Source: Sergeia podlipaevii | Taxonomy: Eukaryota; Euglenozoa; Kinetoplastea; Trypanosomatida; Trypanosomatidae | DNA length: 57,396 nt | Assembly (NCBI GenBank): GCA_030849805.1 | Contig: JASANZ010002158.1 | Coordinates: 1-57,396, forward strand | Reading direction: 5' to 3' | In this document: positions 48,127 through 57,396 of the stretch, piece by piece | How positions within the stretch are numbered: the stretch's first letter is position 1 | Layout of the letters: each line of letters starts with the position of its first letter | Notes under the pieces: generated by a model | Told to the model about the DNA's origin: nothing | The model's database searches: none | Seen by the model: the letters and a program-made list of their open reading frames with translations, nothing else | Program-made: the position numbers and the translations under genes

Positions 48127-49452
48127 ATGTCTACTGTCACTCCCGCCAGCCTTTTCGATCTTCAAAAGCACCTTCGTGAGCTTGAGGACAAGGCGAAGCG
48201 CCTCCGCGACGACGTGAAGCGTCTTGAAGCCACTAAAACCGCTCTTGGTGCTAGCGATGCGCTTGTTGCACTTGCTGAACACGTAAGGCAGGAGTGTGAG
48301 GAGGGAAACCAGGCCGTCACGATCAACAGCGCCGTCTCTAGCAAGCGCCGCCGCCAGCTGCAACAGCAGCAGCAGGCCAAGCGTCTCGTTCTTCATCAGG
48401 ACTTTGTGGATGAGCTAGCTCACAAGGCTGGAGGCGTGAGTGCAACCGTTGCGAAGCACCGTGCTCTCGTGAGGGAGAAGGAAGTGCTGATGGCAACCCT
48501 TGAGAACGCTACCGCCCGCGCGGAGGAGGAGGAGCAGCAGTACATTGCACTCTCTGAGCTTGTCGATGCTGATAGCGATGAGCACTCAGCCGTGTCGATT
48601 GGCATTAAGAAGCACAACGCGTACATGCACGCCCTTAACGAGCTGATCCCTTTGTATCGCACCCGTGACACGGTTCGCGAACACATGGATGCCCAGTCTG
48701 CGGAGCTTCAGCGTATTGCCGGTATGGCGCAGGAGACGAGCAACGCGGAGGAGCAGAGAGAGCAGGCTCGCGCTGTGCTCGCGGAGAAGGAGGAGCAGCT
48801 TCGCCAGTTGCGCGCCGAGGGTCGCAAGACAGTGCGCGCTGTCAAGGCGAAAGATGAGATTCTTGTCAAGAAGTCGCGCGACATGACGGAGGAGGAGAAG
48901 ATCCATTCCGTCAACTACACGCGTCGTGTTGCGATGCATGAGCTGGACAAGGAGCATGAACAGATTAAGATCAACGATCAGTCTATTCGTTATCGCGCGA
49001 TGGAGATTGCCAAGGCGGAGAAGCGCCTTGAGCTTGTTGGCGATGCGGTGGCTGGCGCGGGCTTGAGCGAGGAGGAACGCGTTGACGTGGAGCTTGTAGA
49101 CACCCTCATCACAGAGGTGGATGCGCTTTATAATTTGCAAACTGAGGCGAACATTCGTGCCGATCAGCTGGACGCCACGGTTGAGCTGATGGAGTTCCGC
49201 GGTAGCGCGATGGAGCGCACCACGGATGGTACCCGCAAGGAGATGGAGCGCATTAAGAAGGAGCACGAGCGCTTCCTCAAGACTGTCCGCGAGGAAGTTT
49301 CTGCCGAGCAGAAGTCCAATGATCGCGAGGTTGCTGCCTTGGAGCGTGAGATAGACCACCTCCGTGGGGATCTCTCTTCACATCGCAGCGCGGGTAGCCG
49401 CCAAAGCCGCCGCAGCGGCACCACTAACACGTCCACTGCGCAGAAGGCTTAG
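48127..49452 (+). CDS. Coiled-coil protein
   Basis: A 441-residue protein from the ATG at 48127 (MSTVTPASLFDLQKHLRELE). An upstream in-frame ATG at 47962 lies in the pyrimidine-rich leader and is not preferred. Nearly the whole chain is heptad-like helix rich in Glu, Ala, Arg and Leu. Examples are LEDKAKRLRDDVKRLEATKT, REKEVLMATLENATARAEEE, KEEQLRQLRAEGRKTVRAVK and VAALEREIDHLRGDL. The tail is Ser/Arg/Thr-rich (SAGSRQSRRSGTTNTST). There are short breaks near DADSDEHSAVS and GAGLSEEERVD. No motor or membrane segment. Cytoskeletal or flagellar structure is likely by type; the family is not recognised. Confidence 0.88.
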   Translation: MSTVTPASLFDLQKHLRELEDKAKRLRDDVKRLEATKTALGASDALVALAEHVRQECEEGNQAVTINSAVSSKRRRQLQQQQQAKRLVLHQDFVDELAHKAGGVSATVAKHRALVREKEVLMATLENATARAEEEEQQYIALSELVDADSDEHSAVSIGIKKHNAYMHALNELIPLYRTRDTVREHMDAQSAELQRIAGMAQETSNAEEQREQARAVLAEKEEQLRQLRAEGRKTVRAVKAKDEILVKKSRDMTEEEKIHSVNYTRRVAMHELDKEHEQIKINDQSIRYRAMEIAKAEKRLELVGDAVAGAGLSEEERVDVELVDTLITEVDALYNLQTEANIRADQLDATVELMEFRGSAMERTTDGTRKEMERIKKEHERFLKTVREEVSAEQKSNDREVAALEREIDHLRGDLSSHRSAGSRQSRRSGTTNTSTAQKA

Positions 49453-51695
49453 GAGCGGGACTGAAACATGAGTGGAGCACACTATTACACGCAAAAAGAA
49501 AAGAAGAGGAATCGTGAAAGGGGAGATGCGGGTTGCGCCATAGTATCCAGATGTCCCGCTAGCAAGGGGCTTTGAAAAAAAAAAAAAACGCGCTTTCTTG
49601 TTTTGTAGGTTTTGCATTTGGTAGAAAAATAGTAGAATGAGAGGGAAGCGTGTGTGTGTGTGTGGACGCAGGGAAGAGTAGGGAGATATTAATGTGCGCC
49701 TTAAAAATAAATAAAAAGTGATTGTTGATGCTGTTTTATACAGTGGTGGTATAATAGAGAGACAGCTGGTGGGATGGAGTCTTTTTTTCCCTTTTTTATT
49801 TTTCTCCTTTCTCTAATATCATTGTGTGGTGTTGCAATAGAATGGTCACAATATCGATAGTGCTCGGTTCTCTTCTCCTTCTGTCTTTCCACGCACACTC
49901 TCCTGTTCCTGGTGTAATGAATTCAAGCGCTCTGCAACATTGTGGAAGGCTTTTAATCATTGACGCTTCATTCTTTCTTTCTTTTTTTCTTCATTTGACC
50001 AAATGGCAATAAACGTGTTGTTTTGTTTACTTGTCATCTCCCCCGTGTAATCTTTATATATATATTTCTTCTCTTTTTTTTTTTTGAAGAAATGACCCCC
50101 TTAAAACATATATATATGCTGTTATCGTTGTGTGCGTGCGAGAGTCTATTGTGGATACAACATCGTTAGTACCGATATTTTTTAAACTTTTTTCTTTGGT
50201 GTTGCTCTCATTATTATTATTATATTGTAGAGGAAGAAAGGACTTGACTGGCAATAGTACCCTGGAAAGTGGATACGTCGAAAGAGACAAGGGAAACTCA
50301 AAGCTACTTAGCTGTAAGGATGCCGACGATTATTATGCAGAAGGGTTTCTTTTTGCGTTTTTTTTCTTACGCACTGCGGTATTGTTAGTTATATATCGAA
50401 AATGATAGGACAGAAGGGCAGGATCTGATAAACAGTAAGAAAAAGTTAAAACAACAGCAACAAAAATAACAGAAAGCAAAGTGTTGCTCATGTTTCTCCC
50501 TTCCTTCGCTGTATCTCTTTTTTTTTTCTTTTACTCCCTTTTTCTAGTTAAGTAGTGCTGAAGCCCAAGGCGCTTGTGCGTGGGTGTGTGTTTACTTCAT
50601 CGTTGTGGGTTGAGGGTGTTGCACTAGTTGATTGTATGGTCGTGTATGAGTGTACTGTGCTTATTATTATTATTACTATTATTATCTTTCTTTTCTCTTT
50701 GTACTGCGGTTACCGGCATTTGAACTTATATCACTTTATTTTTGCTTTGTAGTCCCTTTTTTTAAAGCATTTTTATTCCTCCCCATTTTTTTCAGTTCTT
50801 TTTTCTTTTCATTTCTAAACCAGCACCAGAAAGGCAGAATCATATAAGTTCTTGTGCCCAAACACGATGGTGAGTGTTTTTCCTTGGTTGATGTTGATTC
50901 TTAACTCCATGAGAGGAAAAGGGGTGAAGAGAAAAAGGAGGATAAAATGAGAGAGAAAAGAAAAGAAAGATATTGTCTTTGCGCGAAAAGGAGAATTCCT
51001 TTAACAACCCCTGCAAGCAGTGCATACTGTCAACAACTTCAAAAAAAAAAATGCATGGAGCAGTTCTTTTTTTTTTTTCCCTTTATGTGCGTCCCCATAC
51101 TGTATGGCATATGTAGGTCAGTCAGAGAAACAAAAAGAAAAGAAAGAGGAAAAGCTCTTCAAGGACTTTTTTTTGGAGGTGAAAACCCATTTTTCTCTTT
51201 TTTTTTTAAATGGCATCGGTAGCACAAGAGCGCGTTGATGCAATCTCGTTTTCTGAATCTTGTACTGCTTCGCATTGATGGTTTCCTGTTATCTTTTTAT
51301 TTCTTTTCCCTTTACGATTGTTGCTATCGGCGATGTACTGTTCATAAAGTATCAAGGTAATTTTAAGAGGAAGTATACACATAGCACTTCAGTGGGTTTT
51401 TTTTTTACATTTTGCTTTATTTAATAGGTGACGAACGCAGTGGTGTCTTCTTCTGTTTGTTCTTTCTTTCAGTTTTTTTTTTTTCTGATTGACCTTATCG
51501 TGGTCTGTATTGGATTGCTATTACGTCGTTGTGGATAAGAAGGCATTTATAACTTTTCATTCGACGACAGTGATCACATAAACGCAACACAACACACATA
51601 GATATATACAAAGAAATAAAAAGCAACAACAACACTTACTCAACGTCTGCCGTCTACCTTTTTTTTTTCTCTTTCTTTCAATTGAGGAAAGCACG
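49453..51695. other. Long gene-free spacer with several polypyrimidine modules
   Basis: The longest gap in the window, 2.2 kb. It has several T-rich tracts followed by AG. One is at 50517-50545, with AG at about 50546-50547. Another is at 51651-51680, close to the eIF2B gene, with AG at 51685-51686. ORFs of 60-90 codons exist but are low complexity or Phe/Leu-rich. A non-coding RNA or decayed gene is possible; I see no positive support. Confidence 0.5.
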
Positions 51696-53366
51696 ATGGA
51701 ATCGCAGATGATGCTTGCTGGGCAAGACTCCGAAGAGTCTCGCATGGCAGTAAAGCTTCAGAGAGAGCTCAAGAAGAAGAAGGATGCTCTTCGTAAATCC
51801 AAGAAGGTACTCAAGTCACTTAAACCTGAGGATGCAGGCTACGCAGCAGCAAAGATAGAGGAGGACAAAGTAATCGCTGAGATGAACGCCATTGCGGAGA
51901 AGTGTCCATCATTGGCCGCTGCCGTTGCGGAGGCAATGGAGGAGCCGACCAAGAGCAGTGCGGGCAAGAAGCCTCCTGCTGCTGGTGCTTCATCCTCCGC
52001 ATCACCAGAGACGGCGAAGCCAGCGACTGCTACTGCGACTTCTGCCAAAGGGAGCGAAGGATCACCGAAGAAGGTGGAGGAGGAGGCGGAAGACCTGGAG
52101 GGGAATTGCTTGAAGCTGAGGAAGGCTGTCGAAGAGCGTATCAAGAGATCCCTTGCGGGGCCTACTGCGGTGCACCGACGTGTGTCAGTGATTCACCCTC
52201 GTGTAGCGGAGGCGACGGTGATGATGGAGGAAATGCTCATTGTCGGCGGTAACGCTCGCACGTTGGCAGTTATTAGCGCTTTTAGAGACCTGATCAAGTC
52301 TACTACAGTGCTCGTAGGGTCCTCTGTAAAGGACGTTGACACAAAGGCTTTTGAGGGGCTCGTTGAGGCCAACTTTGCATTTATTCATCGCAAGCGAGCA
52401 GCATCTGCAGGTATGCACTACGTGAAACAAGCTCTCGTGTCTCGCTTCGTTGCGGTTCGCGATGAAGTGGTGCACCACAAGTCGAGCACTGGGGCTCTCG
52501 TGGACGCGCTTGGCGACTCACGTGACGTTGCTCTCCGCATTATCAATCTTATTGAGACTGAGGTAAAGATGTCGCTGCAGAGCATCGTTGAGGAGCGCTC
52601 TCTCCCATACACGTCCTCTTCAGACACGATTCTCGTCTTTGGACGCAGTAGCGTCATCGAGTACATGCTTCTTTCACGTGCGTGCTCACCCCAACGTAAG
52701 CCACGCAGAGTGATCGTTTTAGACGCGGCACCACTTTTTGAGGGGAGATCTCTTGCGCGAAAGCTGTCAGATGCAGGCATCAGCGTTACGTACGGCCTTC
52801 TTACGGCGTGCTGCACCGTCATGCCCAAGTGCACCCGTGTGTTCATAGGGGCTTCGTCTGTGCTTCAAAATGGTGATGTATTTGCTCGTGGCGGCACTGC
52901 GTTGGTCGCCGCATGCGCCAAGTCATTCCGTAAGCCGGTGCTGTGCTTTTGCGAGAGCTATAAGTTTGTGCCAGAGGTGTGGCTGGGCAATCTGGCACAG
53001 AACACCAAGTTGGTAGACATCCGCCCCCGTCAAGACCCTCTCGCGGAGACCTTAGTGAGTCGTAGTCCCCTTTCTTTTCCACTGGTACCACCTGTGTCTA
53101 CCAAGTCTCCGTCTCCTGCGTCACAAACAACACCGACGCCTTTTTCGTCGAATGCATGGCCTAAAGGTGATTTTGCGGCGGCCACTTCTTCAATTTTAGA
53201 CTCCTCTTCTGCCGCGTCCGGCTACTTGTATGACTTGACCCCTGCCACGTACGTGGATATGATTATTTGCGAGATGGGGTGCCTGCACACGTCGGCCATT
53301 GTGGCCGCGATCAAGGACCGCGAGGGGCGTGAGACCGCACCCATGATGTACCTTGCTAAGGACTAA
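51696..53366 (+). CDS. EIF2B4: Translation initiation factor eIF2B, delta subunit
   Basis: A 556-residue regulatory subunit of the eIF2B guanine-nucleotide exchange factor, which reloads eIF2 with GTP. The ATG is at 51696. Residues 1-60 are a Lys-rich helix (LQRELKKKKDALRKSKKVLK), and 70-140 a Ser/Ala/Pro linker. The alpha/beta/delta-family helical domain follows (LIVGGNARTLAVISAFRDLI). The Rossmann-like domain then shows SDTILVFGRSSVIEYMLL, RRVIVLDAAPLFEGRSLARK, TRVFIGASSVLQNGDVFARG and FCESYKFVPEVW. The last block is YLYDLTPATYVDMIICEMGC. Between DPLAETL and that block sits a Ser/Pro/Thr-rich stretch of roughly 55 residues, longer than the equivalent human linker as I recall it. Delta is favoured over alpha or beta by the long basic N-terminus and this ending. 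Confidence 0.92.
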   Translation: MESQMMLAGQDSEESRMAVKLQRELKKKKDALRKSKKVLKSLKPEDAGYAAAKIEEDKVIAEMNAIAEKCPSLAAAVAEAMEEPTKSSAGKKPPAAGASSSASPETAKPATATATSAKGSEGSPKKVEEEAEDLEGNCLKLRKAVEERIKRSLAGPTAVHRRVSVIHPRVAEATVMMEEMLIVGGNARTLAVISAFRDLIKSTTVLVGSSVKDVDTKAFEGLVEANFAFIHRKRAASAGMHYVKQALVSRFVAVRDEVVHHKSSTGALVDALGDSRDVALRIINLIETEVKMSLQSIVEERSLPYTSSSDTILVFGRSSVIEYMLLSRACSPQRKPRRVIVLDAAPLFEGRSLARKLSDAGISVTYGLLTACCTVMPKCTRVFIGASSVLQNGDVFARGGTALVAACAKSFRKPVLCFCESYKFVPEVWLGNLAQNTKLVDIRPRQDPLAETLVSRSPLSFPLVPPVSTKSPSPASQTTPTPFSSNAWPKGDFAAATSSILDSSSAASGYLYDLTPATYVDMIICEMGCLHTSAIVAAIKDREGRETAPMMYLAKD

Positions 53367-54580
53367 AGCGGGTGTGTGTGGGTGCTTTCTGTATGGTGAG
53401 TAGGTGCGTCTCTCCCAAAAAGTAATCTCTCTCTTTTTTTTTCTTTACAGACGGTGGTTGGGTGAGTAGTAGGTGAAAGGGAGAGGCACATTGTTGCTAC
53501 TTAATGTTAAACAGTATCAACAACACCACACTCACAAAAAGGGATTTTAGTTTGTTATGTGTTATATGACGTTTTTTTTTGTATTTACAGTAAGGCTTTT
53601 TTTTTTTGAAACTTGGGCAAGCCAAAGAGGTGAACCAATTCATTATATGAGAAGAAGGGCATATATAACACAGAGATAAGTGGATTGCATTGATTAAGAA
53701 GAGCATCTGGAAAAAGAACAAAGGGATGTGCGCCATTTTTTTTGGTGCCGAGTTTTTTTTTTTTGCTTTCCTTTTTTTTTTCAATTGGAAGATGGGATGC
53801 GCTCAAATGCGTTTGCCACTTTATATTTTCCTGATGCTTCACTTTGATTTCTTCTTTTTTCTTAGTTACATTCTCCGTCTCATTTTACTTTGCTCTTCTC
53901 TTCTCACTTCTCTCTTTTTTTAATTTTTAATATTATGAAGTTTTTTTTCCTTTTTTTTTTTTTGTAAAACTGGTGCTGCAACCATTTTTATGCATTTGTG
54001 TTCAAGAAGAAGAGTTTAGGAAAATATAACAGCAGAAAAAGAAAAGGTTTTAGTTTAGCTCGGTAAGCTGTAGAATCAAGGTTTGCTCTCTCACTTTTTT
54101 TTTTTTACTACCAGAAATTTTATATACTTTGACGTAAAGTGTACATATATCAAACATTTTTGTCTCTTTGTGCGTGCTTAAGCTCACGCTGTATACAGTG
54201 TGTAGTGAAAAAGAGTATATCCCTTCCTTCCTCCTCTCTCAAAACCAAAGCAACATCAGTAAATTTGGCCGTTTCCACATCAACACATCACCTGTGATTT
54301 TCGAAGGACTTTTCGAATAAAAAAGGAAGCGTTTTTTTTTTTTTTTTTTGCAGGTGCGTGTGTGTTGGTATCTATCGACAAGGTACACACATACACACAG
54401 TCAAGTTGCTGGCGTTGTACGAGTTCATATATATAATCTGAAAGAGGGAAAGGAAGAAAAAAAGTTACGCCGGCGCATATTTGCCTTTACGTCCAATTCC
54501 ACTGTGGATTTCTTTTGCTCTCTCTCTCTCTCTCATCCCCTCTGGAGGCACCTAGAAGGTTTTTCGCCAGACACATATTG
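53367..54580. other. Intergenic spacer with splice signal
   Basis: T-rich spacer with no supported gene. A 21-T run at about 54332-54349 followed by GCAG (AG at 54352-54353) is the clearest splice module in the window, giving a leader of about 227 nt for the RING gene. A (TC)n run lies at 54519-54534. Confidence 0.55.
54331..54353 (+). promoter_or_regulatory. Candidate trans-splice acceptor for the RING gene
   Basis: A long uninterrupted T-run followed directly by GCAG, with AG at 54352-54353. Confidence 0.65.
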
Positions 54581-56152
54581 ATGGACTTTGACGCCTTCAT
54601 CCCTCAAAGTGGTAGTGCTACGCCAACATCGGTAGCACTCCAAAAAGCTCATTACGTTGCCCCGGGAAACGTCTGTTGTATTGATTCTCCTAGTAGTCAT
54701 TCCCAAACCATGGCCGATGAGCCGGATGTTATGAGTAACTTATCAAACACTCCGCAGCGCGTTTGTTGCTCTTCCGAGCGCAGTTTTCTCACCACACAGG
54801 ACGTGGAAGAAGCAGGTGAAAGCTTGCTGCCCATGCATGTGGCACTGCAGAGGGGAGGAGGCTCTAGCAGTGTGGACGGTGAGGCTCAGCGGCGACGGAG
54901 GCCCAGCATGCCTATTCGTCGCGATCGGAATAGAAGTATGAGCACCAGCAGTCAGAACAAATTTGAAATTGAAGCGCATGTACCTCAGCTTAACTCGACT
55001 GGATCACCTCTTTTACGTCTTGATGAGGAAAGCCCCGCGTGCTTGAGTAGCGGCGGACGCAAATCCACCATGACACAGCGGTTGGGTAGTAGCGGTTCCA
55101 TTGTGTCCCCTCCCACGGCGGGAGCTGTGTTGAGACCCTCTACACAACAACATCGTACCAGAAACGATGACGCGTCGGCGTCACTACGTGGCAAGGAATC
55201 GCGCGCTATAGCGCGTCCACCATTTCAGCTCAAGCGGAATCTTTTTTACTCTTTGGAGGGCTTCTCCACACCAAATGGTGCCACAGGCGTCGCCTCACCA
55301 GCCAGTGTCTCCCCCCCCCTTCCTGATGGTTCACCACGCGAAAATGAAACGATGCACAGTCTCGACAACTCTGGACCCTCTTCAAAGCGCGTAAGCACAG
55401 TGAACTCAGGGGTCGCACTGAATAGTGAAAGGAAAGAAGAACAAGCCGCGGACGAGGCATTAGACAGCGATGATGAGGAGGTGTGCTGCATCTGCCTGGA
55501 GGGGTATCCAGCGGATAACCCAAAATTCGAAGGGGTGTGCAAACATCACTTTCATCTTCCGTGTCTGATGGACTGGAAGCAACGGAGCAACGCGTGTCCA
55601 ATGTGTTGCTCAGAGACCCTGCAGGGCGTGGGCTGTGACGAGGAGGTAGTGCCGCATCCAGCGCCTGCCGTGGATGTCTCCATGGACGAGGAGTATGCGT
55701 TGCGCTTGCAGATGAAGTATGCTCGAAAGCAGGCTCGTGCTCGTGCACGCTCCGAGCAGCTTCGCGCTGAACAGCTCCGTGCAATTTTGATGAGTGGTAG
55801 TGAGGGATCTGGAGATAGGGGAGGGGCGAATATGACGGCCACTGCAGTATTGGTGGCGACGACTTCGATGGCCACAGCACAGGAAGCCACTTCGCGTGCT
55901 CCACAGCGTCTTCCACCTGCAGGCCATTTAATATCACCCACGACACCTGCACGTGATGAAAGAGGAGACGGCGGCCGTGCTGGTGGCCGACGCCATGTGC
56001 GGCGACATTCGCCGGTGGTGGTGGATGCCGCGCAGGTAGCAGCACCACAAGAACCGAGACGACGCCAACGGGTGCGTCCTCGCGAGCGCCGTCAGCGCAT
56101 ACCAGCATCCTCCGATGAAAATCACTCATCTAACAAGTGCGTTGTGATGTAG
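54581..56152 (+). CDS. RING-H2 finger protein, probable E3 ubiquitin ligase
   Basis: A 523-residue protein. The ATG at 54581 (MDFDAFIPQSGSATPTSVAL) is preferred; an upstream in-frame ATG at 54515 falls in a TC-rich leader. Residues 1-295 are Ser/Pro/Arg-rich and disordered. A RING-H2 finger lies at about 301-345: CCICLEGYPADNP, then GVCKHHFHLPCLMDW and ACPMCCSE. The eight zinc ligands fit the C3H2C3 order. An acidic stretch (DEALDSDDEE) precedes it. A coil of Arg/Ala repeats (KYARKQARARARSEQLRAEQ) follows, then a disordered Arg-rich tail ending SSNKCVVM. RING-H2 proteins recruit ubiquitin-charged E2 enzymes. The C-terminal CVVM fits a CaaX prenylation box, which would anchor it to membranes. 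Confidence 0.92.
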   Translation: MDFDAFIPQSGSATPTSVALQKAHYVAPGNVCCIDSPSSHSQTMADEPDVMSNLSNTPQRVCCSSERSFLTTQDVEEAGESLLPMHVALQRGGGSSSVDGEAQRRRRPSMPIRRDRNRSMSTSSQNKFEIEAHVPQLNSTGSPLLRLDEESPACLSSGGRKSTMTQRLGSSGSIVSPPTAGAVLRPSTQQHRTRNDDASASLRGKESRAIARPPFQLKRNLFYSLEGFSTPNGATGVASPASVSPPLPDGSPRENETMHSLDNSGPSSKRVSTVNSGVALNSERKEEQAADEALDSDDEEVCCICLEGYPADNPKFEGVCKHHFHLPCLMDWKQRSNACPMCCSETLQGVGCDEEVVPHPAPAVDVSMDEEYALRLQMKYARKQARARARSEQLRAEQLRAILMSGSEGSGDRGGANMTATAVLVATTSMATAQEATSRAPQRLPPAGHLISPTTPARDERGDGGRAGGRRHVRRHSPVVVDAAQVAAPQEPRRRQRVRPRERRQRIPASSDENHSSNKCVVM

Positions 56153-57396
56153 AGACATGATATTGCGGTTCACGTATGCGCATGCGTCTGTGTCTGCCAC
56201 CGGTAGTCTTATTCTTGTACTGTTGCTTTTTTTTTTGGTAGGTATTGTGATAGTGTGGATGAGTCCTCACTAATGGAGGGGATGATTCTAGATTGCTATT
56301 TTTCGTTTTGTTGCTTTCTTTTTCTTTCTTTTTGATTTGCCAGTTTTTTTTTGATTTTTTTTTTTTTGATATTTTTCTCCATTTTTTTTTTTTAAAATAT
56401 AATAAATATCTTTGAGATTATGAGGACTGTTGGCATCCGCAATGTATCAGGCTTTCCCCCCTTATCACATGAGAGGAAGATGCAAATATTGTGTATGTGG
56501 CGTCGAATGGTTCCAGACATACAAAACAACAACAGCGACGTGTGCTTACATGAGTACAACATTCTTGAAGATATTGATGTTTCTCCGAGTTTTCTGCCTT
56601 TTTTTTTTTCCTCTTTTGGTTTGTTTCTTGCTACTGCTTGGAAGATGATGTTGCGGGTCTGCTTGTGCGTGCATCAAAACGATTTTTTTTTTTTTTTGAG
56701 AGGGTTGGGGTGATGCCCCAAGGCAATTTTACTTTTTCTTAAAATGAGATTGTTTGTGGCGTGCACAAGAGGAGGGGGTTCGGAAGAGAGAAACAAACAA
56801 AAAAACAAAAAAACGAACTGTGTACAAGTCGTGCTAGAGTGTTAGACAGCTATCTATGATAGTTTCAGTAACAGTTTGCTTGACTTTTTCGCTTGTTTCA
56901 TGAAGAATCACAGGTATATATTTGTGTTTTCTTCCGTGTANACGAACTGTGTACAAGTCGTGCTAGAGTGTTAGACAGCTATCTATGATAGTTTCAGTAA
57001 CAGTTTGCTTGACTTTTTCGCTTGTTTCATGAAGAATCACAGGTATATATTTGTGTTTTCTTCCGTGTAAATGGCTGAGGCAGAAATATAGGGAATACGT
57101 GCACAGTCGTTTCACTTTTTTTTTTTTTTTTTTTTTGGTATCTGTGCTTATGGGGAACAATCAGGAAAAAGGATAGGAGCAAGACAAAAGAGGGAGAAGA
57201 CAGAGAGGGGGTCAAGAGACCAGTGGCTTAGAAGGCGCGTCTTTTTTTTTTCTTTCTTTCTTTCTTTTTTGCGTGCCAAAAAATCAGCGGTTATTACTCG
57301 ATTGGGTCCTCTTCTTGATTTACGTATATAGACTCGATTGATGCGCTGCCGTGTGTGTTTTTCCATTTTTTTTTTTTGTATCTGTGGGGCTTTTTT
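56153..57396. other. Gene-free right end with assembly gap
   Basis: T-rich 3' flank of the RING gene, with T-tracts and short ORFs only. It contains an N at 56941 flanked by an exact 128-bp direct duplication. No gene seen to the window edge. Confidence 0.55.
56813..57069. repeat. Exact 128-bp direct repeat separated by one N
   Basis: Positions 56813-56940 and 56942-57069 are identical by eye, with only the N at 56941 between them. This is the pattern left when two overlapping contig ends are joined without merging. Confidence 0.9.

Noticed and set aside
1..57396. Genetic code reassignment of stop codons, as in Blastocrithidia
   Set aside because: Most genes are intact with no internal stops and end with ordinary stop codons, so only the local anomalies need explaining.

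Overview
The window looks like nuclear DNA of a kinetoplastid protist, most likely a trypanosomatid; I cannot name the species. The genes are intronless and lie in two long head-to-tail arrays that point away from each other. Everything from the left edge to 31837 is on the minus strand, and everything from 32866 to 56152 is on the plus strand. Genes are separated by AT-rich spacers of about 0.4 to 2.2 kb holding long polypyrimidine tracts (read in the gene direction) followed by AG, as expected for polycistronic transcription resolved by trans-splicing. The left edge holds the first 24 codons of a protein whose N-terminus resembles kinetoplastid ribosomal protein P0. A lysine/alanine-rich, globular-domain-free histone H1 also fits this group.

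Left array, in transcription order from the divergent region at 32 kb leftwards: a USP-family deubiquitinase; a disordered protein with an N-myristoylation signal; a catalytically dead RNase III-like protein; a leucine-rich-repeat protein; an alpha-helical repeat-like protein; a SAM/CCCH/KH protein with a degenerate half-helicase; arginyl-tRNA synthetase; an F-box/JmjC protein split by a frameshift; two ORFs abutting in one frame across a single TAA; a coiled-coil protein whose frame stays open for 101 codons after a TAG; two proteins with Pro/Gln-rich tails; a large STE11-like protein kinase; and the start of P0.

Right array: a ZnT5/Msc2-like zinc transporter, CCT2 chaperonin subunit, a STRAP-like WD40 protein, histone H1, a 1072-residue protein with an RIIa-like N-terminus, a second protein with an N-myristoylation signal, a coiled-coil protein, the eIF2B delta subunit, and a RING-H2 E3 ligase. 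The last 1.2 kb holds no gene that I can see and includes a 128-bp direct duplication on either side of a single N, which looks like an assembly join.

Most genes are unrelated housekeeping functions, as is normal for kinetoplastid arrays, so position says little about joint function. The points most worth checking are the run of three consecutive loci (10.8-17.1 kb) with broken or abutting reading frames, the AT-rich zone with a 13-G tract around the divergent strand switch, and the half-helicase RNA-binding protein. I saw no transposon, CRISPR array, tRNA, rRNA or spliced-leader gene.
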